Positions 17,311-25,918 of a DNA stretch of 64,000 bases are shown piece after piece. The stretch comes from Eubacteriaceae bacterium Marseille-Q4139 (GTDB lineage: Bacteria > Bacillota > Clostridia > Lachnospirales > Lachnospiraceae). The notes beneath the pieces were generated by a model. It ran no database searches. It was not told where the DNA came from and was given only the letters and a program-made list of their open reading frames with translations. A program made the translations under genes and the position numbers. The stretch is from assembly GCA_018223415.1 (NCBI GenBank), contig JAGTTQ010000001.1, forward strand, positions 180,153 through 244,152. The letters run 5' to 3'. Within the stretch, counting starts at the first letter, position 1. Every line of letters begins with the position of its first letter.

Positions 17311-17453
17311 AGATTCCTTCCTTTCTGTTCTGTTTTCCGCTGCCCCGGGCCCCTGTCTTTCCGCCCGGGAATAGATTTCATAACCTGACTTTATATTGTA
17401 TCATTTTTCTCGCCCGAATCCAACATTTTTTTGAAAATTTTACCGAAAAGAAC

Positions 17454-17482
17454 TTGCAGGATGGGAAAGAAGTTTATATAAT
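17454..17482 (+). promoter_or_regulatory. Promoter of ilvE
   Basis: The -35 TTGCAG (17454-17459) and perfect -10 TATAAT (17477-17482) have a 17-base spacer. The 110-base leader contains two small hairpins (GTTCCGC/GCGGAAC near 17535-17556, and GCCGGC repeats near 17564-17580). No T-box core was seen. Confidence 0.75.
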
Positions 17483-17598
17483 GAACGTAATCTTTCCGGA
17501 ATCCTGACCCACGGATAACCTGGATATGAAAAAAGTTCCGCCATACCCTGCGGAACAGTACAGGCCGGCCGAAAGCCGGCAGATTGGAGGAATTTCCT

Positions 17599-18624
17599 AT
17601 GGGAAAACAGAACATCGACTGGGCAAATCTGGGCTTCGGCTACATTAAGACCGATTACAGATATGTTTCCAATTTCAAAAACGGCGCCTGGGATGAGGGC
17701 GGCCTGACGACCGATGAGAACATTGTATTAAATGAGTGTGCAGGTGTCCTTCAGTACGCACAGACCTGCTTTGAAGGCCTGAAGGCCTATACGACCGAGG
17801 ACGGCCATATCGTTACCTTCCGTCCCGACTTAAACGGAGAGCGCATGGAAAACTCCGCAAAGAGGCTGGAGATGCCGGTATTCCCGAAGGAGCGCTTTGT
17901 CGACGCAGTCACGAAGGTTGTGGAGGCAAACGCTGACTTCGTTCCGCCTTGCGGCTCCGGCGCAACCCTCTATATCCGCCCCTACATGTTCGGGACAAAC
18001 CCGGTCATCGGCGTAAAACCGGCAAGCGAGTACCAGTTCCGCACCTTCACGACGCCGGTGGGCCCGTATTTTAAGGGCGGCGCAAAGCCGATCACCATCC
18101 GCGTCTGCGACTATGACCGTGCGGCCCCCCATGGAACAGGCCATGTAAAGGCCGGCCTCAACTACGCCATGAGCCTTTACGCCATCGTGGATGCCCACAA
18201 CCAGGGCTTTGACGAGAACATGTACTTAGATTCTGCCACGAGAACGTATGTGGAGGAAACCGGCGGCGCCAACTTTATCTTCGTCACAAAGGATAACACC
18301 GTCGTAACTCCGAAGTCCTCCACGATCCTGCCGTCCATCACGCGCCGCTCCATCCTCTATGTGGCAGAGCATTATCTCGGCCTCAAGACGGAAGAGCGTG
18401 AGGTTCCGTTTGCCGAGGTCAAGGACTTCGCCGAGTGCGGCCTCTGCGGCACGGCTGCCGTCGTCTCCCCGGTCGGAAAGATCGTCGACCACGGAAAGGA
18501 AATCTTAATGCCAAGCGGCATGGAGAAGATGGGCCCGATCACCCAGAAGCTCTACGATACCTTGACAGGAATCCAGATGGGACGCATCGAGGCGCCGGAA
18601 GGCTGGATCCATGTAATCAAATAG
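17599..18624 (+). CDS. ilvE: Branched-chain amino acid aminotransferase
   Basis: A PLP-dependent class IV aminotransferase that interconverts Val, Leu and Ile with their 2-oxoacids. It has 341 residues. Signatures are YAQTCFEGLKAY, RPYMFGTNPVIGVKPA, the region VKAGLNYAMSLYA containing the PLP lysine, and EETGGANFIFV. The ATG at 17599 has GGAGG at 17586-17590; an earlier ATG at 17584 overlaps that site and is rejected. It ends at a strong terminator. Its products are the likely substrates of the VorB-type enzyme encoded at 7.9-10.5 kb. Confidence 0.96.
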   Translation: MGKQNIDWANLGFGYIKTDYRYVSNFKNGAWDEGGLTTDENIVLNECAGVLQYAQTCFEGLKAYTTEDGHIVTFRPDLNGERMENSAKRLEMPVFPKERFVDAVTKVVEANADFVPPCGSGATLYIRPYMFGTNPVIGVKPASEYQFRTFTTPVGPYFKGGAKPITIRVCDYDRAAPHGTGHVKAGLNYAMSLYAIVDAHNQGFDENMYLDSATRTYVEETGGANFIFVTKDNTVVTPKSSTILPSITRRSILYVAEHYLGLKTEEREVPFAEVKDFAECGLCGTAAVVSPVGKIVDHGKEILMPSGMEKMGPITQKLYDTLTGIQMGRIEAPEGWIHVIK

Positions 18625-18632
18625 GAACTTGT

Positions 18633-18668
18633 CCCGGGGGCTGCCAGCGCAGCCCCCTCTTTCTGTTT
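18633..18668 (+). terminator. Terminator of ilvE
   Basis: A perfect stem GGGGGCTGC/GCAGCCCCC (18636-18657, loop CAGC or similar) followed by a T-rich tail CTCTTTCTGTTT. Confidence 0.8.
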
Positions 18669-18700
18669 GCAAAATAAGCGCTAAAGACTTTGGTTCCCCA

Positions 18701-18729
18701 TTGACAGAGCAGAAAAAACATGATACGTT
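18701..18729 (+). promoter_or_regulatory. Promoter of riboswitch/ATPase
   Basis: A perfect -35 TTGACA (18701-18706) and a weaker -10 TACGTT (18724-18729) with 17 bases between. A TG one base before the -10 makes it an extended type. Confidence 0.5.
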
Positions 18730-18734
18730 TAATA

Positions 18735-18858
18735 CCAGTAAGGGAGTAGTCGGCACGGAAGCTTTCCTGTGCAGCATGTCAACATCTCTGGATTTATTCC
18801 TGGCCTGCTTTGGATGACGAGACTTACCAGATTTTCGGATCTGGTAGGTCTTTTTTTA
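18735..18858 (+). promoter_or_regulatory. yybP-ykoY (manganese) riboswitch with terminator
   Basis: The leader contains AGGGAGTAG (18741-18749) near its 5' end and GACGAGACTTACC (about 18826-18838) closing the aptamer, as in the yybP-ykoY family. The closing strand overlaps a terminator stem (ACTTACCAGAT/ATCTGGTAGGT, about 18831-18850) with seven U. Members of this family respond to Mn2+ and often precede cation exporters. Metal binding should prevent termination and switch on the ATPase. Confidence 0.8.
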
Positions 18859-18933
18859 TTCCACCGGAAAGGCTTCTGTGTATGGCTTCTGCTCCCGCTG
18901 GAAAACCTTAGAAATGAAAAGGAGGAACCTGAC

Positions 18934-21582
18934 ATGAAAGAATATCTGTCAAGCATCCGCGACGTTCTGGAAAACCAGAAGACCACGTCCGAAGGCCTGT
19001 CTTCCAAAGAGGCCGAAAGCCGGCTTCAGAAATACGGGAAAAACCGGCTGGCCGAAGGGAAAAAGGAGTCCCTTTTTAAGCGTTTCCTGGATGAGCTGGC
19101 CGATCCGATGATCCTGATTCTCCTGGCCGCCGCCGTCATTTCCGGCATCACCGCATATTTTGAGGGCGAGTCCTTTGCCGACGTCATCATCATCCTGCTT
19201 GTCGTCGTCATCAACGCCGTTTTGGGCGTCGTCCAGGAAAGCAAGGCTGAGGCGGCCATCGCCGCGCTCCAGGAAATTGCCGCTGCCACCAGCAAGGTTC
19301 TAAGGGACGGAAAGACCGTGATTTTAAAAAGTGAGGAGCTGGTGCCCGGCGACATCGTCCTTCTGGAAGCCGGAGATTCCGTGCCGGCCGACGGCCGCAT
19401 CATCGAAAGCGCCAGCATGAAAATCGAGGAAGCCGCCCTCACCGGCGAGTCTGTGCCTGTTGGGAAAATCGCTGACCTTTTGAACCTTAACGGAGAAAAG
19501 GATGTGGCGCTCGGCGACCGGAAAAATATGATGTACATGGGCTCCACTGTCGTCTATGGCCGCGGGAAGGCCGTCGTCACCCAGACCGGCATGGATACGG
19601 AGATGGGAAAAATCGCTGATGCCCTTGCAAAAGCCCAGGACGAGGAAACGCCGCTTCAGCTAAAATTGAACCAGTTAAGCAAACTCCTCACCGTGCTTGT
19701 CCTCGGCATCTGTGCCGTCATCTTTGCTGTCGGCCTCTTCCGCGCCCAGGCAGGCCCCGAAGGGATCACCGGCGGCACCATCTTAAATACGTTCATGGTG
19801 GCCGTCTCCCTGGCTGTGGCCGCCATCCCGGAAGGCCTCGCCGCCGTTGTCACCATCGTGCTCTCCATCGGCGTCACCAACATGTCCAGGCGGAACGCCA
19901 TCATAAGAAAGCTGACGGCTGTGGAAACCCTGGGCTGCACCCAGATTATCTGTTCCGACAAAACCGGAACTCTGACCCAGAACCGGATGACTGTCACTGC
20001 CCACTCCTGCTCTGACCAGAAACGCCTCATGACAGCCATGGCCCTCTGTTCTGATGCAGAATTTGACGGGGAAGCCGGGTATGCCGTGGGCGAACCGACA
20101 GAATGCGCCCTTGTAAACGATGCGGAAAAGAATGGCCTGCCGAAAAAGGAACTTTCAAGAGAATACGTCCGCGTGGCCGAAGCGCCTTTTGATTCCATGC
20201 GGAAAATGATGTCCACGGTTCATAAAATGCCTGACGGTAATTTCATCCAGTTTACGAAAGGTGCTCCTGACGAAGTCTTAAAACGGTGTACGATGGCCCT
20301 TGTGGACGGAAAAACCGTCCCCATGACCGAGGAAATCCGAAATGCGGCTTTAAAGGACAACAAAGACATGGCTGACCGTGCCCTGCGCGTCCTCTGCGCC
20401 GCCCAGAGGGAATGGGACTCCCTTCCTTCCAATCCCTCTCCGGAGACGCTGGAATGCGGCCTCACGTATCTCGGCCTCTCCGGCATGATTGACCCGGTGC
20501 GCCCGGAAGTAAAAGCCGCCATCGGCGAATGCCGGCGCGCCGGGATCCGCCCCATCATGATTACCGGCGACCATAAAGACACGGCCGCCGCCATCGCTAT
20601 GGAACTCGGTATCATTCACGATCCGTCCCAGGCCATCACCGGCGCCATGCTAAACGAAATGGACGATGAGCAGTTTTATAACGACATCGAACGCTATTCC
20701 GTCTACGCCCGTGTCCAGCCGGAACACAAGGTACGCATCGTAAATGCCTGGAAGAAGAAGGGCATGATTACGGCCATGACCGGAGACGGCGTCAACGACG
20801 CACCGTCCATCAAAAGTGCCGACATCGGCATCGGCATGGGAATCACCGGCACCGATGTGACGAAAAATGTGGCTGACATGGTGTTAGCCGATGACAATTT
20901 CGCCACCATCGTCTCTGCCGTTGAGGAAGGGCGCCGGATCTACGCCAACATCCGCAAGGCCATCCAGTTCCTTCTGGCCTCCAACCTGGCCGAGGTGCTC
21001 TCCATCTTCTTTGCGACGCTCATCGGGTTCACGATTTTAAAGCCGGTGCATCTTCTGTGGATCAACCTGATTACCGACTGCTTCCCGGCTCTGGCCCTGG
21101 GCATGGAAAAGCCGGAATCCGACATCATGGATCAGCCGCCGAGAGACCCGAAGGAGGGGATTTTTGCCGGCGGCATGGGCTTTGACGTGTTCTTCCAGGG
21201 CGCCGTTGTCACCGTCCTCGTCATGGCGTCTTACCTGCTGGGGCACTATATGGAAAGCGGCGTCTGGGAATTTGTGGACAGTCCCGACGGCACGACCATG
21301 GCCTTCCTTACGCTGTCCATGGTGGAAATCTGCCATTCCCTCAACATGAGAAGCCGCCGCGGTTCGCTCTTTGCCATGAAGACCAGGAACGTCTTTCTCT
21401 ACGGCGCCATGGCCGTCTCCCTGGTGCTGACGACAGCCGTCATCGAAATCCCGTTCCTTGCGAACGCCTTCTCCTTCACGCCCATTGACCTGAAGGAATA
21501 TCTCGCAGCGCTGCTTCTCGCCGTCCTGATTATTCCGATTATGGAGATTGTGAAGTTTGTGCAGAGAAAAATGGGGAAATAG
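18934..21582 (+). CDS. P-type cation ATPase (Ca2+/Mn2+ type)
   Basis: A P2-type (PMCA/SERCA-like) ATP-driven cation exporter of 882 residues. It has the cation_ATPase_N domain (about 1-65), two pairs of membrane helices, LTGES in the actuator domain, PEGLAAVVT in helix M4, the phosphorylated D342 in CSDKTGTLTQ, GDGVNDAPSIK in the P domain, and six C-terminal helices. It starts at 18934 behind AAGGAGG. The Mn-sensing leader suggests that Mn2+ is exported, perhaps along with Ca2+. A longer frame running back to 18769 is the riboswitch and not coding. Confidence 0.92.
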   Translation: MKEYLSSIRDVLENQKTTSEGLSSKEAESRLQKYGKNRLAEGKKESLFKRFLDELADPMILILLAAAVISGITAYFEGESFADVIIILLVVVINAVLGVVQESKAEAAIAALQEIAAATSKVLRDGKTVILKSEELVPGDIVLLEAGDSVPADGRIIESASMKIEEAALTGESVPVGKIADLLNLNGEKDVALGDRKNMMYMGSTVVYGRGKAVVTQTGMDTEMGKIADALAKAQDEETPLQLKLNQLSKLLTVLVLGICAVIFAVGLFRAQAGPEGITGGTILNTFMVAVSLAVAAIPEGLAAVVTIVLSIGVTNMSRRNAIIRKLTAVETLGCTQIICSDKTGTLTQNRMTVTAHSCSDQKRLMTAMALCSDAEFDGEAGYAVGEPTECALVNDAEKNGLPKKELSREYVRVAEAPFDSMRKMMSTVHKMPDGNFIQFTKGAPDEVLKRCTMALVDGKTVPMTEEIRNAALKDNKDMADRALRVLCAAQREWDSLPSNPSPETLECGLTYLGLSGMIDPVRPEVKAAIGECRRAGIRPIMITGDHKDTAAAIAMELGIIHDPSQAITGAMLNEMDDEQFYNDIERYSVYARVQPEHKVRIVNAWKKKGMITAMTGDGVNDAPSIKSADIGIGMGITGTDVTKNVADMVLADDNFATIVSAVEEGRRIYANIRKAIQFLLASNLAEVLSIFFATLIGFTILKPVHLLWINLITDCFPALALGMEKPESDIMDQPPRDPKEGIFAGGMGFDVFFQGAVVTVLVMASYLLGHYMESGVWEFVDSPDGTTMAFLTLSMVEICHSLNMRSRRGSLFAMKTRNVFLYGAMAVSLVLTTAVIEIPFLANAFSFTPIDLKEYLAALLLAVLIIPIMEIVKFVQRKMGK

Positions 21583-21593
21583 ATTCTAAACAT

Positions 21594-21655
21594 GCGCGCC
21601 ACCCGGCAAGGAGCAAAAGCCCTCCTGCCGGGCGGCGCAATTCTTTCTGTTTTCT
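21594..21655 (+). terminator. Terminator of cation ATPase gene
   Basis: A long stem (about 21596-21612 with 21632-21648, GCGCGCC.CCCGGCA pairing with TGCCGGG.GGCGC) is followed by AATTCTTTCTGTTTTC. The U-tract is broken, but the stem is strong. Confidence 0.6.
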
Positions 21656-21983
21656 ATTGTTTGAGGCTGCCGGGCTCTGCTTCCTGTTTTTCGTCACTGT
21701 AAAACAGGAGAACTTTGCCGCGGCTTTTCGCGTATTCGATTTCCTTCATTGTGGATTCGCCGATATAGCCGTCCACGTCCATGATATATACCACGTCGCT
21801 CAGGTCGATCTTTTTGAAATGCGCCTTTGAAAGGTTGTCACACATCTCCGGCGAAAGTTCCAAATGGTCTTCATTATACATGCAGGATAAAACATTGTAT
21901 CCACGAATTGCTGCCAGCTCGAAAGCCATCCTTTTCATTTCATCCGAGAAACGCAGGCTTCCGCAGATTGTCAGGATTTTCAT
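21654..21983 (-). CDS. Nucleoside 2-deoxyribosyltransferase-like protein
   Basis: A small protein of 109 residues. The N-terminus MKILTICGSLRFSDEMKRMA and the DVVYIMDVDGYIGESTMKEI segment (about 65-84) followed by YAKSRGKVLLFYSD match the nucleoside 2-deoxyribosyltransferase-like fold seen in short hypothetical proteins. An enzymatic role is plausible but unproven. Its start overlaps the stop of the aldo/keto reductase by four bases, so they form one transcript. Confidence 0.65.
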   Translation of the reverse strand: MKILTICGSLRFSDEMKRMAFELAAIRGYNVLSCMYNEDHLELSPEMCDNLSKAHFKKIDLSDVVYIMDVDGYIGESTMKEIEYAKSRGKVLLFYSDEKQEAEPGSLKQ

Positions 21984-23107
21984 GCGGTGTGCCTTCCCTC
22001 AAATCTGTCGGCAACTTTTTTAACCCACTCCCGGATGGGAAGATGCTGCGGACACATTTTTTCACATCGCCCACACTCGATACAATCGCCTGCTTTTCCA
22101 AACTGCTCTGAAAAATGGCTATACAGCATTGTTTGAGCAGTCCACGCCTTTGTTGCAAGCTCCTGCATATCCGCATTGTAGAGAGCAAAGTATTTTGGTA
22201 TTGCTATGTTTTTCGGACATTTGTTGATACAATAGGCACAGCCTGTACAAGGTATGGCAATGCTGCTATTGATGATGTCTGCCGCTTTTTGAACCAGCGC
22301 ATATTCTTCCTCTGCAAACGGTGTGAAGTTTTCCATATAAGACAGGTTATCTTTGACCTGTTCCAGATTACTCATACCACTCAAAACCAACATCACATTT
22401 TCATGGCTTGCCGCAAAGCGGATGGCCCATGAAGCAGCAGACAGATCGGGACGATAGGCTCGGAACAGATTTTCTGCTTCCTGCGGGATATTGGCAAGTG
22501 TCCCGCCTTTAACAGGCTCCATGACAATAACGGGCGTCCCATGCCTTTTTGCAGTTTCATAACATTTGCGCGCTTGGATTGTGTCGTTTTCCCAGTCAAG
22601 ATAATTCAGTTGTATTTGGACGAAATCCACTTCCGGGTGTTCTGTCAAAATCCCGTCCAGAACATCTGCGGTATCATGGAATGAAAATCCGATATGCTTT
22701 ACAAGACCGGCCTTTTTCTTCTCGGCAAGGAACTCAAAAACATGGGTATCTTCTGCTGTCTTGCGGCGGTTGCCGCCCATATCATGAATTAGGTAGTAGT
22801 CGAAGTAGTCAACGCCGCACCGCGCAAGCTGCGTTGTGAAATATTCCTCCAGCTCGCTCTCTTCGCGGATAAGAACAAGGGGCATTTTATCTGCAAGCAG
22901 AAAAGCAGAACGGGGATAACGATCTGTAAGGCACTCTTTCACGGCGGCTTCCGATTGCCCGTTGTGATAAAACCACGCCGTATCAAAATATTGAAATCCT
23001 TTTTCAAGAAACAGGTCAATCATATCACATAGCTGTTTCTTATCCGGCTGTGCAAAATCGTCGTTTACAAGCGGCAGGCGCATAAGCCCAAAACCTAATT
23101 TTTTCAT
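21980..23107 (-). CDS. Aldo/keto reductase with C-terminal 4Fe-4S domain
   Basis: It has 375 residues. The N-terminal TIM-barrel AKR (about 1-270) starts LGFGLMRLP; FDTAWFYHNGQSE carries the catalytic Tyr, followed by HIGFSFHDT. A C-terminal ferredoxin-like part carries CTGCAYCINKCP (about 285-296) and CIECGRCEKMCP (about 345-356). This architecture is common in anaerobes; electrons probably pass through the clusters to the barrel. The physiological substrate is unknown. A MarR gene precedes it on the same strand. The local base composition looks lower in GC than the flanks. Confidence 0.9.
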   Translation of the reverse strand: MKKLGFGLMRLPLVNDDFAQPDKKQLCDMIDLFLEKGFQYFDTAWFYHNGQSEAAVKECLTDRYPRSAFLLADKMPLVLIREESELEEYFTTQLARCGVDYFDYYLIHDMGGNRRKTAEDTHVFEFLAEKKKAGLVKHIGFSFHDTADVLDGILTEHPEVDFVQIQLNYLDWENDTIQARKCYETAKRHGTPVIVMEPVKGGTLANIPQEAENLFRAYRPDLSAASWAIRFAASHENVMLVLSGMSNLEQVKDNLSYMENFTPFAEEEYALVQKAADIINSSIAIPCTGCAYCINKCPKNIAIPKYFALYNADMQELATKAWTAQTMLYSHFSEQFGKAGDCIECGRCEKMCPQHLPIREWVKKVADRFEGRHTA

Positions 23108-23131
23108 GTGCTTTCCTCCATTCTGAAATGC

Positions 23132-23569
23132 TTAAATCCCTTTGATTTTGGATATACATGTGGCGGTATATTTCTCCCAGAGGTCTGTCATAATCTGCTG
23201 TTCCGGCTCTGTCAAAGAAGCAAAAGTTTCTAATTCTGCCTTTTCAATATGGGAAACGACTTGCCCTTGAAATAGCCGTCCCTTTTTCGTCAACATGATA
23301 GAACGGGCGCGTCTGTCGTCGGGATTTTCCACTAATGTTATATATCCTTTCTTCTCAAAAGAGAGGATTACTTTGTTGACTGTCTGTTTTGGAAAATACA
23401 GCGTGTCACATATTTCCTTTTGCGTCGTCCCGTCGTCAATCAACTGTAAGACAAACATGGAAATATAGGTCAAATCATGTTCCTTTGCATACTCCTCATA
23501 TACATGGTTTAATCTCTGCCATGCAAGATAGAAGCGTTTTAAGTTTTTGGGTCTGTTTAATTCTTTCAT
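23132..23569 (-). CDS. MarR-family transcriptional regulator
   Basis: It has 145 residues and a winged-helix region (about 45-110): DGTTQKEICDTLYFPKQTVNKVI, then FEKKGYITLVENPDDRRARSIMLTKKG, where the DxRxR wing motif is visible. It lies 24 bases upstream of the aldo/keto reductase gene on the same strand and probably controls that operon and itself, as MarR proteins often do. Confidence 0.92.
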   Translation of the reverse strand: MKELNRPKNLKRFYLAWQRLNHVYEEYAKEHDLTYISMFVLQLIDDGTTQKEICDTLYFPKQTVNKVILSFEKKGYITLVENPDDRRARSIMLTKKGRLFQGQVVSHIEKAELETFASLTEPEQQIMTDLWEKYTATCISKIKGI

Positions 23570-23590
23570 CGTATAGTCCCCTTTTAGACC

Positions 23591-23620
23591 ATTATAGCAG
23601 AAAGTAAATCAGAAAATCAA
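23591..23620 (-). promoter_or_regulatory. Promoter of MarR/aldo-keto reductase operon
   Basis: The -35 TTGATT (23615-23620) and perfect -10 TATAAT (23591-23596) are 18 bases apart, about 20 bases before the regulator's start. Confidence 0.65.
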
Positions 23621-23747
23621 TCCCTGGCTCGTCTTTGATATTGGCATTTTTCATCCTCTGTCCATGTTAAGTCATAGGAAAAGTTTTTGAAAAAACTTCT
23701 CACATGATATTGAATGAGGGGACACACAAGGATTTGGGACTATCACA

Positions 23748-23777
23748 TAAAAAGAGCGGGGAAAAATTCTCCCGCCC
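23748..23777 (-). terminator. Terminator of dusB operon
   Basis: On the minus strand GCGGGAGAATTTTTCCCCGC forms a stem at 23755-23774 followed by TCTTTTTATG. It lies 18 bases after the dusB stop. Confidence 0.65.
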
Positions 23778-23795
23778 CATTTCTTCTCTCCTTTT

Positions 23796-24755
23796 TTACA
23801 GCCGTCTCTCAATCAACTCGCACAGCTCATCCATAGTCTCCACAGCATTGATGTCATTTCTCAGAGCCGCCGAATTGGGATAGCCGGCCGTGTACCAGGC
23901 CACGTGCTTTCTCATCTCCCGCATGCCGGCAAACTCGCCCTTAAATGAGAGCATCAGCTCACCGTGGCGCAGGATCATGGCTTTGACCTCCTCCTTCGAG
24001 GGCTTTTCCGGCAGGATTCCGGTGTCAAGATACTCCCGGATGCGCCCAAAAATCCATGGATTTCCCTTGGCGCCGCGGGCCACCATGATCCCGTCACAGC
24101 CGGTTTCCCTTAAAAGACGCTCTGCATCCTCCGGGGAAAACACGTCGCCGTTTCCGATGACCGGGATTTTCACGGCTTCCTTCACTCTCCGGATAATGTC
24201 CCAGTCGGCCTTTCCCGAATAATACTGCTCCCTTGTCCTTCCATGGACAGCCACGGCGGAGACGCCGCAGGCCTCGGCGATCTTCGCAATCTCCACCGCA
24301 TTGACCGAATTATCATCAAAGCCTTTCCGGATTTTCACCGTCACCGGCTTTTTCACGGCCCGCACCATAGCCGAAAGAATCGCCTCCACAAGCTTCGGAT
24401 TTTTCATTAACGCCGAGCCCTCGCCGTTTTTCACGATCTTTGGCACAGGGCACCCCATGTTCACGTCGATGATATCGTAGGGCCCGTCCTCCAGCTCCGC
24501 CGCAATCTGCGCCATAATCTCCGGATCGGAGCCGAAAAGCTGGAGGGATACCGGCCGTTCCTTTTCATGAACCTCCAAAAGCTCCTTCGTATTCCTGTTT
24601 TTATAGAGCACTGCCTTTGCGCTCACCATCTCCATGCACACAAGACCGCAGCCCTGCTCCCTGCAAAGGAGCCGGAACGGCAGATCCGTAACGCCGGCCA
24701 TGGGCGCCAGAATCACGTTGTTTTCCAGCTCCACGTTTCCGATAGCAAGCCTCAT
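23796..24755 (-). CDS. dusB: tRNA-dihydrouridine synthase
   Basis: An FMN-dependent enzyme that reduces uridine to dihydrouridine in tRNA. It has 319 residues. Signatures are ILAPMAGVTDLPFR (about 16-29), DVNMGCPVPKIVKNGEGSA with the catalytic Cys (about 98-116), KIRKGFDDN, VHGRTREQYYSGKADW, and GNGDVFSPEDA. Its ATG overlaps the stop of the upstream cell-wall-binding protein gene by four bases. Confidence 0.95.
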   Translation of the reverse strand: MRLAIGNVELENNVILAPMAGVTDLPFRLLCREQGCGLVCMEMVSAKAVLYKNRNTKELLEVHEKERPVSLQLFGSDPEIMAQIAAELEDGPYDIIDVNMGCPVPKIVKNGEGSALMKNPKLVEAILSAMVRAVKKPVTVKIRKGFDDNSVNAVEIAKIAEACGVSAVAVHGRTREQYYSGKADWDIIRRVKEAVKIPVIGNGDVFSPEDAERLLRETGCDGIMVARGAKGNPWIFGRIREYLDTGILPEKPSKEEVKAMILRHGELMLSFKGEFAGMREMRKHVAWYTAGYPNSAALRNDINAVETMDELCELIERRL

Positions 24756-25564
24756 GACACAAGAACTCCCTCTACGTTCACATAGCGCCCGTCAGGCGTG
24801 TAGGTATTCGTCAGCATGGCTCCGGTGGACTTGTCCATATAATACCAGTTCCCCTGGGTGTTAAACCAGCCGAACACCATAGTTCCGTCGGAATTAAGGA
24901 AATAATATTTCCCGTCCTTTAAAAGCCAGCCTGTCTGCATGGCGCCGACACTGTTAAAATAATACCAGCTTCCGTTGACGCGCTGGAACCCCGTGAGCAT
25001 GGTGCCGTATGGGTCGATCAGGTACGTCGCGCCCCCAAGCTTTGCCCACTGGCTCGAAACATAGTTTCCGTCTTCCTTCTTAAGCTTCCAGCTCCCGTCC
25101 GCCTGCTGTTCCCAGGTTCCGGACGTGCAGGGATCCCCGAAAATATAGTAGGTATTCTCCTCAATCTTTAACTGTTCCTGGGCATCGGAGGAGCCGGGGC
25201 CGCCGGAATACTGGTCGTCCTCCCAGGAACCGTCGTTTCCTTCCGGGTTTGTCCCCATATCGCCGGGGCCGCCGCCCGTCCAGCCGTTGTCGTAAGCCGG
25301 GTTGTTTTCCGGCCGTCCGCCATAGTTGTAATTGTAATTATAGTTATTATAATAGCTGCCGTACGTGTTTTCACTGCACACACAGACGCCGGAGCCGTTA
25401 GGCCCCTGGTTTTCCAGGCAGGTACACCTGCCTCCGCCATCCGGCCCGCTAAGTTCACCGCTTCCGTAAGGACAGCCGCAGACAGCCGCAGAGACGGACA
25501 GCGCGCTTCCCGCCGTAAAAACCGCCGCCGCAAGAGCCAGACATGCCTTTTTACTCTTCTTCAT
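24752..25564 (-). CDS. Secreted cell-wall-binding repeat protein, Cys-rich N-terminus
   Basis: It has 270 residues. A signal peptide (about 1-27) is followed by a Cys/Gly-rich part (CGCPYGSGELSG through CVCSENTYG, six or more Cys) and a Tyr/Asn repeat (YYNNYNYNYNYGG). After an acidic linker come about six aromatic cell-wall-binding repeats (GSWYYFNSVGAMQTGWLL type) from about residue 145. It is probably held on the envelope by the repeats. The function of the Cys part is unknown. It overlaps dusB and the DUF6145-like gene and has GGAGGGG before its start. Confidence 0.85.
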   Translation of the reverse strand: MKKSKKACLALAAAVFTAGSALSVSAAVCGCPYGSGELSGPDGGGRCTCLENQGPNGSGVCVCSENTYGSYYNNYNYNYNYGGRPENNPAYDNGWTGGGPGDMGTNPEGNDGSWEDDQYSGGPGSSDAQEQLKIEENTYYIFGDPCTSGTWEQQADGSWKLKKEDGNYVSSQWAKLGGATYLIDPYGTMLTGFQRVNGSWYYFNSVGAMQTGWLLKDGKYYFLNSDGTMVFGWFNTQGNWYYMDKSTGAMLTNTYTPDGRYVNVEGVLVS

Positions 25565-25904
25565 CCGTAATCCCCTCCAGTTTATCTCCCAGGAATACCA
25601 CGCGGTAGTACAGTTCCAGCGCCTCCAAAAGCTCCCGCTTTTCCCGCTGGTACTGCCTGATCTTTAATCCGCTGCCGATCTCATCAAATAGATAATCATT
25701 CTCATCTGCCTGCACCCGGAACTCCAGCGTCCCATCCGGCTCAAATTCCAGCGTCAGGATTCCGCCCACGTCCTCCGTAAACAGCACGCAGAGAATCTGA
25801 AGCTCCTTTTTTATATGCTCCGGCAGCGCCTTAAAGGTTTCGTTAAAATAATATTTCTGCTCGTAAGAATTCGCCCCGCAGAGCACAATCCGTTCTTCAT
25901 CCAT
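25551..25904 (-). CDS. DUF6145-like small protein
   Basis: A conserved Lachnospiraceae-type protein of about 117 residues starting MDEERIVLCGANSYEQKYYF. It is acidic and probably cytoplasmic, with FEPDGTLEFRVQADEND in the middle. No catalytic motif was recognised; the family assignment is from memory of its N-terminus. A GTG nine bases upstream is an alternative start. Its end overlaps the cell-wall protein gene by 14 bases. Confidence 0.65.
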   Translation of the reverse strand: MDEERIVLCGANSYEQKYYFNETFKALPEHIKKELQILCVLFTEDVGGILTLEFEPDGTLEFRVQADENDYLFDEIGSGLKIRQYQREKRELLEALELYYRVVFLGDKLEGITDEEE

Positions 25905-25918
25905 CGTTTCCACCGCCT

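Noticed and set aside
18769..18933. N-terminal extension of the cation ATPase
   Set aside because: The longer frame overlaps the riboswitch and terminator. The ATG at 18934 has AAGGAGG upstream and matches the family's normal start.
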